NCBI GenBank assembly: GCA_023460795.1
Contig: JAEWPC010000042.1
Location: 1-64,000, forward strand
Length of the DNA stretch: 64,000 nt
Direction: 5' to 3'
Source of the DNA: Bacillota bacterium
GTDB lineage: Bacteria > Bacillota > Bacilli > Paenibacillales > Paenibacillaceae
Under the pieces are notes generated by a model. It searched no databases, was not told the DNA's origin, and saw only the letters and a program-made list of their open reading frames with translations. Position numbers and translations under genes: made by a program. Numbering within the stretch: position 1 is the first letter of the stretch; each line of letters begins with the position of its first letter. Positions 63,578 to 64,000 of the stretch are shown here, in pieces.

Positions 63578-64000
63578 ATGCATATCAGACCTTACACCGA
63601 CGAAGATCTATCCGCGGTCGTAGCGCTATGGAATCAAGAAGCAACGAAGTACGATTACAAACCGTTCAACGAACGGGAGTTTCAAGACACCTTCATCGAT
63701 CATGCTTATTTCGATGAGAAGTGCATATGGGTCGGCTGCAAGGATGAAGCGATTATTGGATTCGCGGCCGGCTGCAGCGGTCAGGATCTCCCGCTAGGAG
63801 AGGTAGCCGGTTATATTACCTGCGTGATCGTCGATGCCGATGCCGCGGCGCCAGAGCTATACGGTACATTCCTGACGCGCATGGAGAGCAGGTTCCAAGA
63901 GCTTGGGAAACGACAAGCTGAAGTGTTGTTCTTCAATCCCGTTAAGCTGAAATGGCTGATCCCGGACTCCCCGCAGCATGAGCACAATAATGCGCCCGGC
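63578..64000 (+). CDS. GNAT-family N-acetyltransferase (3' end outside the window)
   Basis: The ATG at 63578 follows acaggagg, 14 bp after anmK, and the frame is open for 141 codons to the window edge. The start MHIRPYTDEDLSAVVALWNQ, the strand CIWVGCKDEAIIGFAAG and the following GYITCVIVD are typical of the GNAT acetyl-CoA fold; the acceptor half is not visible. It is in the same operon as murQ and anmK and could acetylate an amino sugar such as glucosamine or de-N-acetylated MurNAc, but nothing in the visible part proves this. Confidence 0.75.
   Translation, partial: MHIRPYTDEDLSAVVALWNQEATKYDYKPFNEREFQDTFIDHAYFDEKCIWVGCKDEAIIGFAAGCSGQDLPLGEVAGYITCVIVDADAAAPELYGTFLTRMESRFQELGKRQAEVLFFNPVKLKWLIPDSPQHEHNNAPG

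Noticed and set aside
1..64000. Insertion sequences, prophage, tRNA or rRNA genes
   Set aside because: No transposase, integrase, cloverleaf or rRNA-like sequence was recognised on either strand.

Overview
The window looks like a Gram-positive, glycan-degrading soil Firmicute of the Paenibacillaceae (Paenibacillus or Cohnella type). The basis is strong GGAGG ribosome sites with many TTG/GTG starts, YesM-type histidine kinases paired with AraC-type response regulators, LplB/YtcP-type sugar permeases without a linked ATPase, lipoprotein solute-binding proteins, and a large secreted protein with three SLH domains. This is inferred from gene content only; no search was run.

Layout. 1-5754: a giant secreted repeat protein, cut by the left edge and split by a +1 frameshift near 3140-3165. 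6254-22837: a divergent glycan locus. One arm has a beta-propeller glycosidase and a GH78 rhamnosidase (minus strand). The other has GH106-like and GH95 enzymes, two permeases, a binding protein and a YesM/AraC two-component system. 23054-25093: a GH42 beta-galactosidase. 25201-32816: a tightly coupled eight-gene operon (SDR, FAH-family hydrolase, a solute-binding-like protein without signal peptide, two family III CoA-transferases, a fuconolactonase-like amidohydrolase, a MaoC hydratase and a Gfo/Idh oxidoreductase). 33063-34634: GH43. 34820-43980: a double-kinase hybrid sensor, a SARP-type response regulator and an SLH surface protein whose promoter carries 11-bp-spaced direct repeats. 44187-53406: a second ABC/two-component locus with a phosphomannose isomerase-like protein and a ROK kinase. 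53457-54851: a MATE exporter (minus). 54972-57741: glcD-glcF. 58054-64000: murQ, binding protein, two permeases, anmK and the start of a GNAT gene.

How the genes fit together. The left half reads as sensing, import and hydrolysis of a rhamnose/fucose/galactose-rich plant or algal glycan, with the eight-gene operon as a likely cytoplasmic route for a released deoxysugar or sugar acid. That operon has lactonase and FAH-hydrolase members of the non-phosphorylating fucose/rhamnose pathways but no enolase-superfamily dehydratase. It has CoA-transferases and a MaoC hydratase instead, which makes it the best candidate here for an undescribed pathway. The right end reads as salvage of anhydro-MurNAc through an ABC transporter, AnmK and MurQ. 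MurQ releases D-lactate, and the adjacent glcDF genes could oxidise it.
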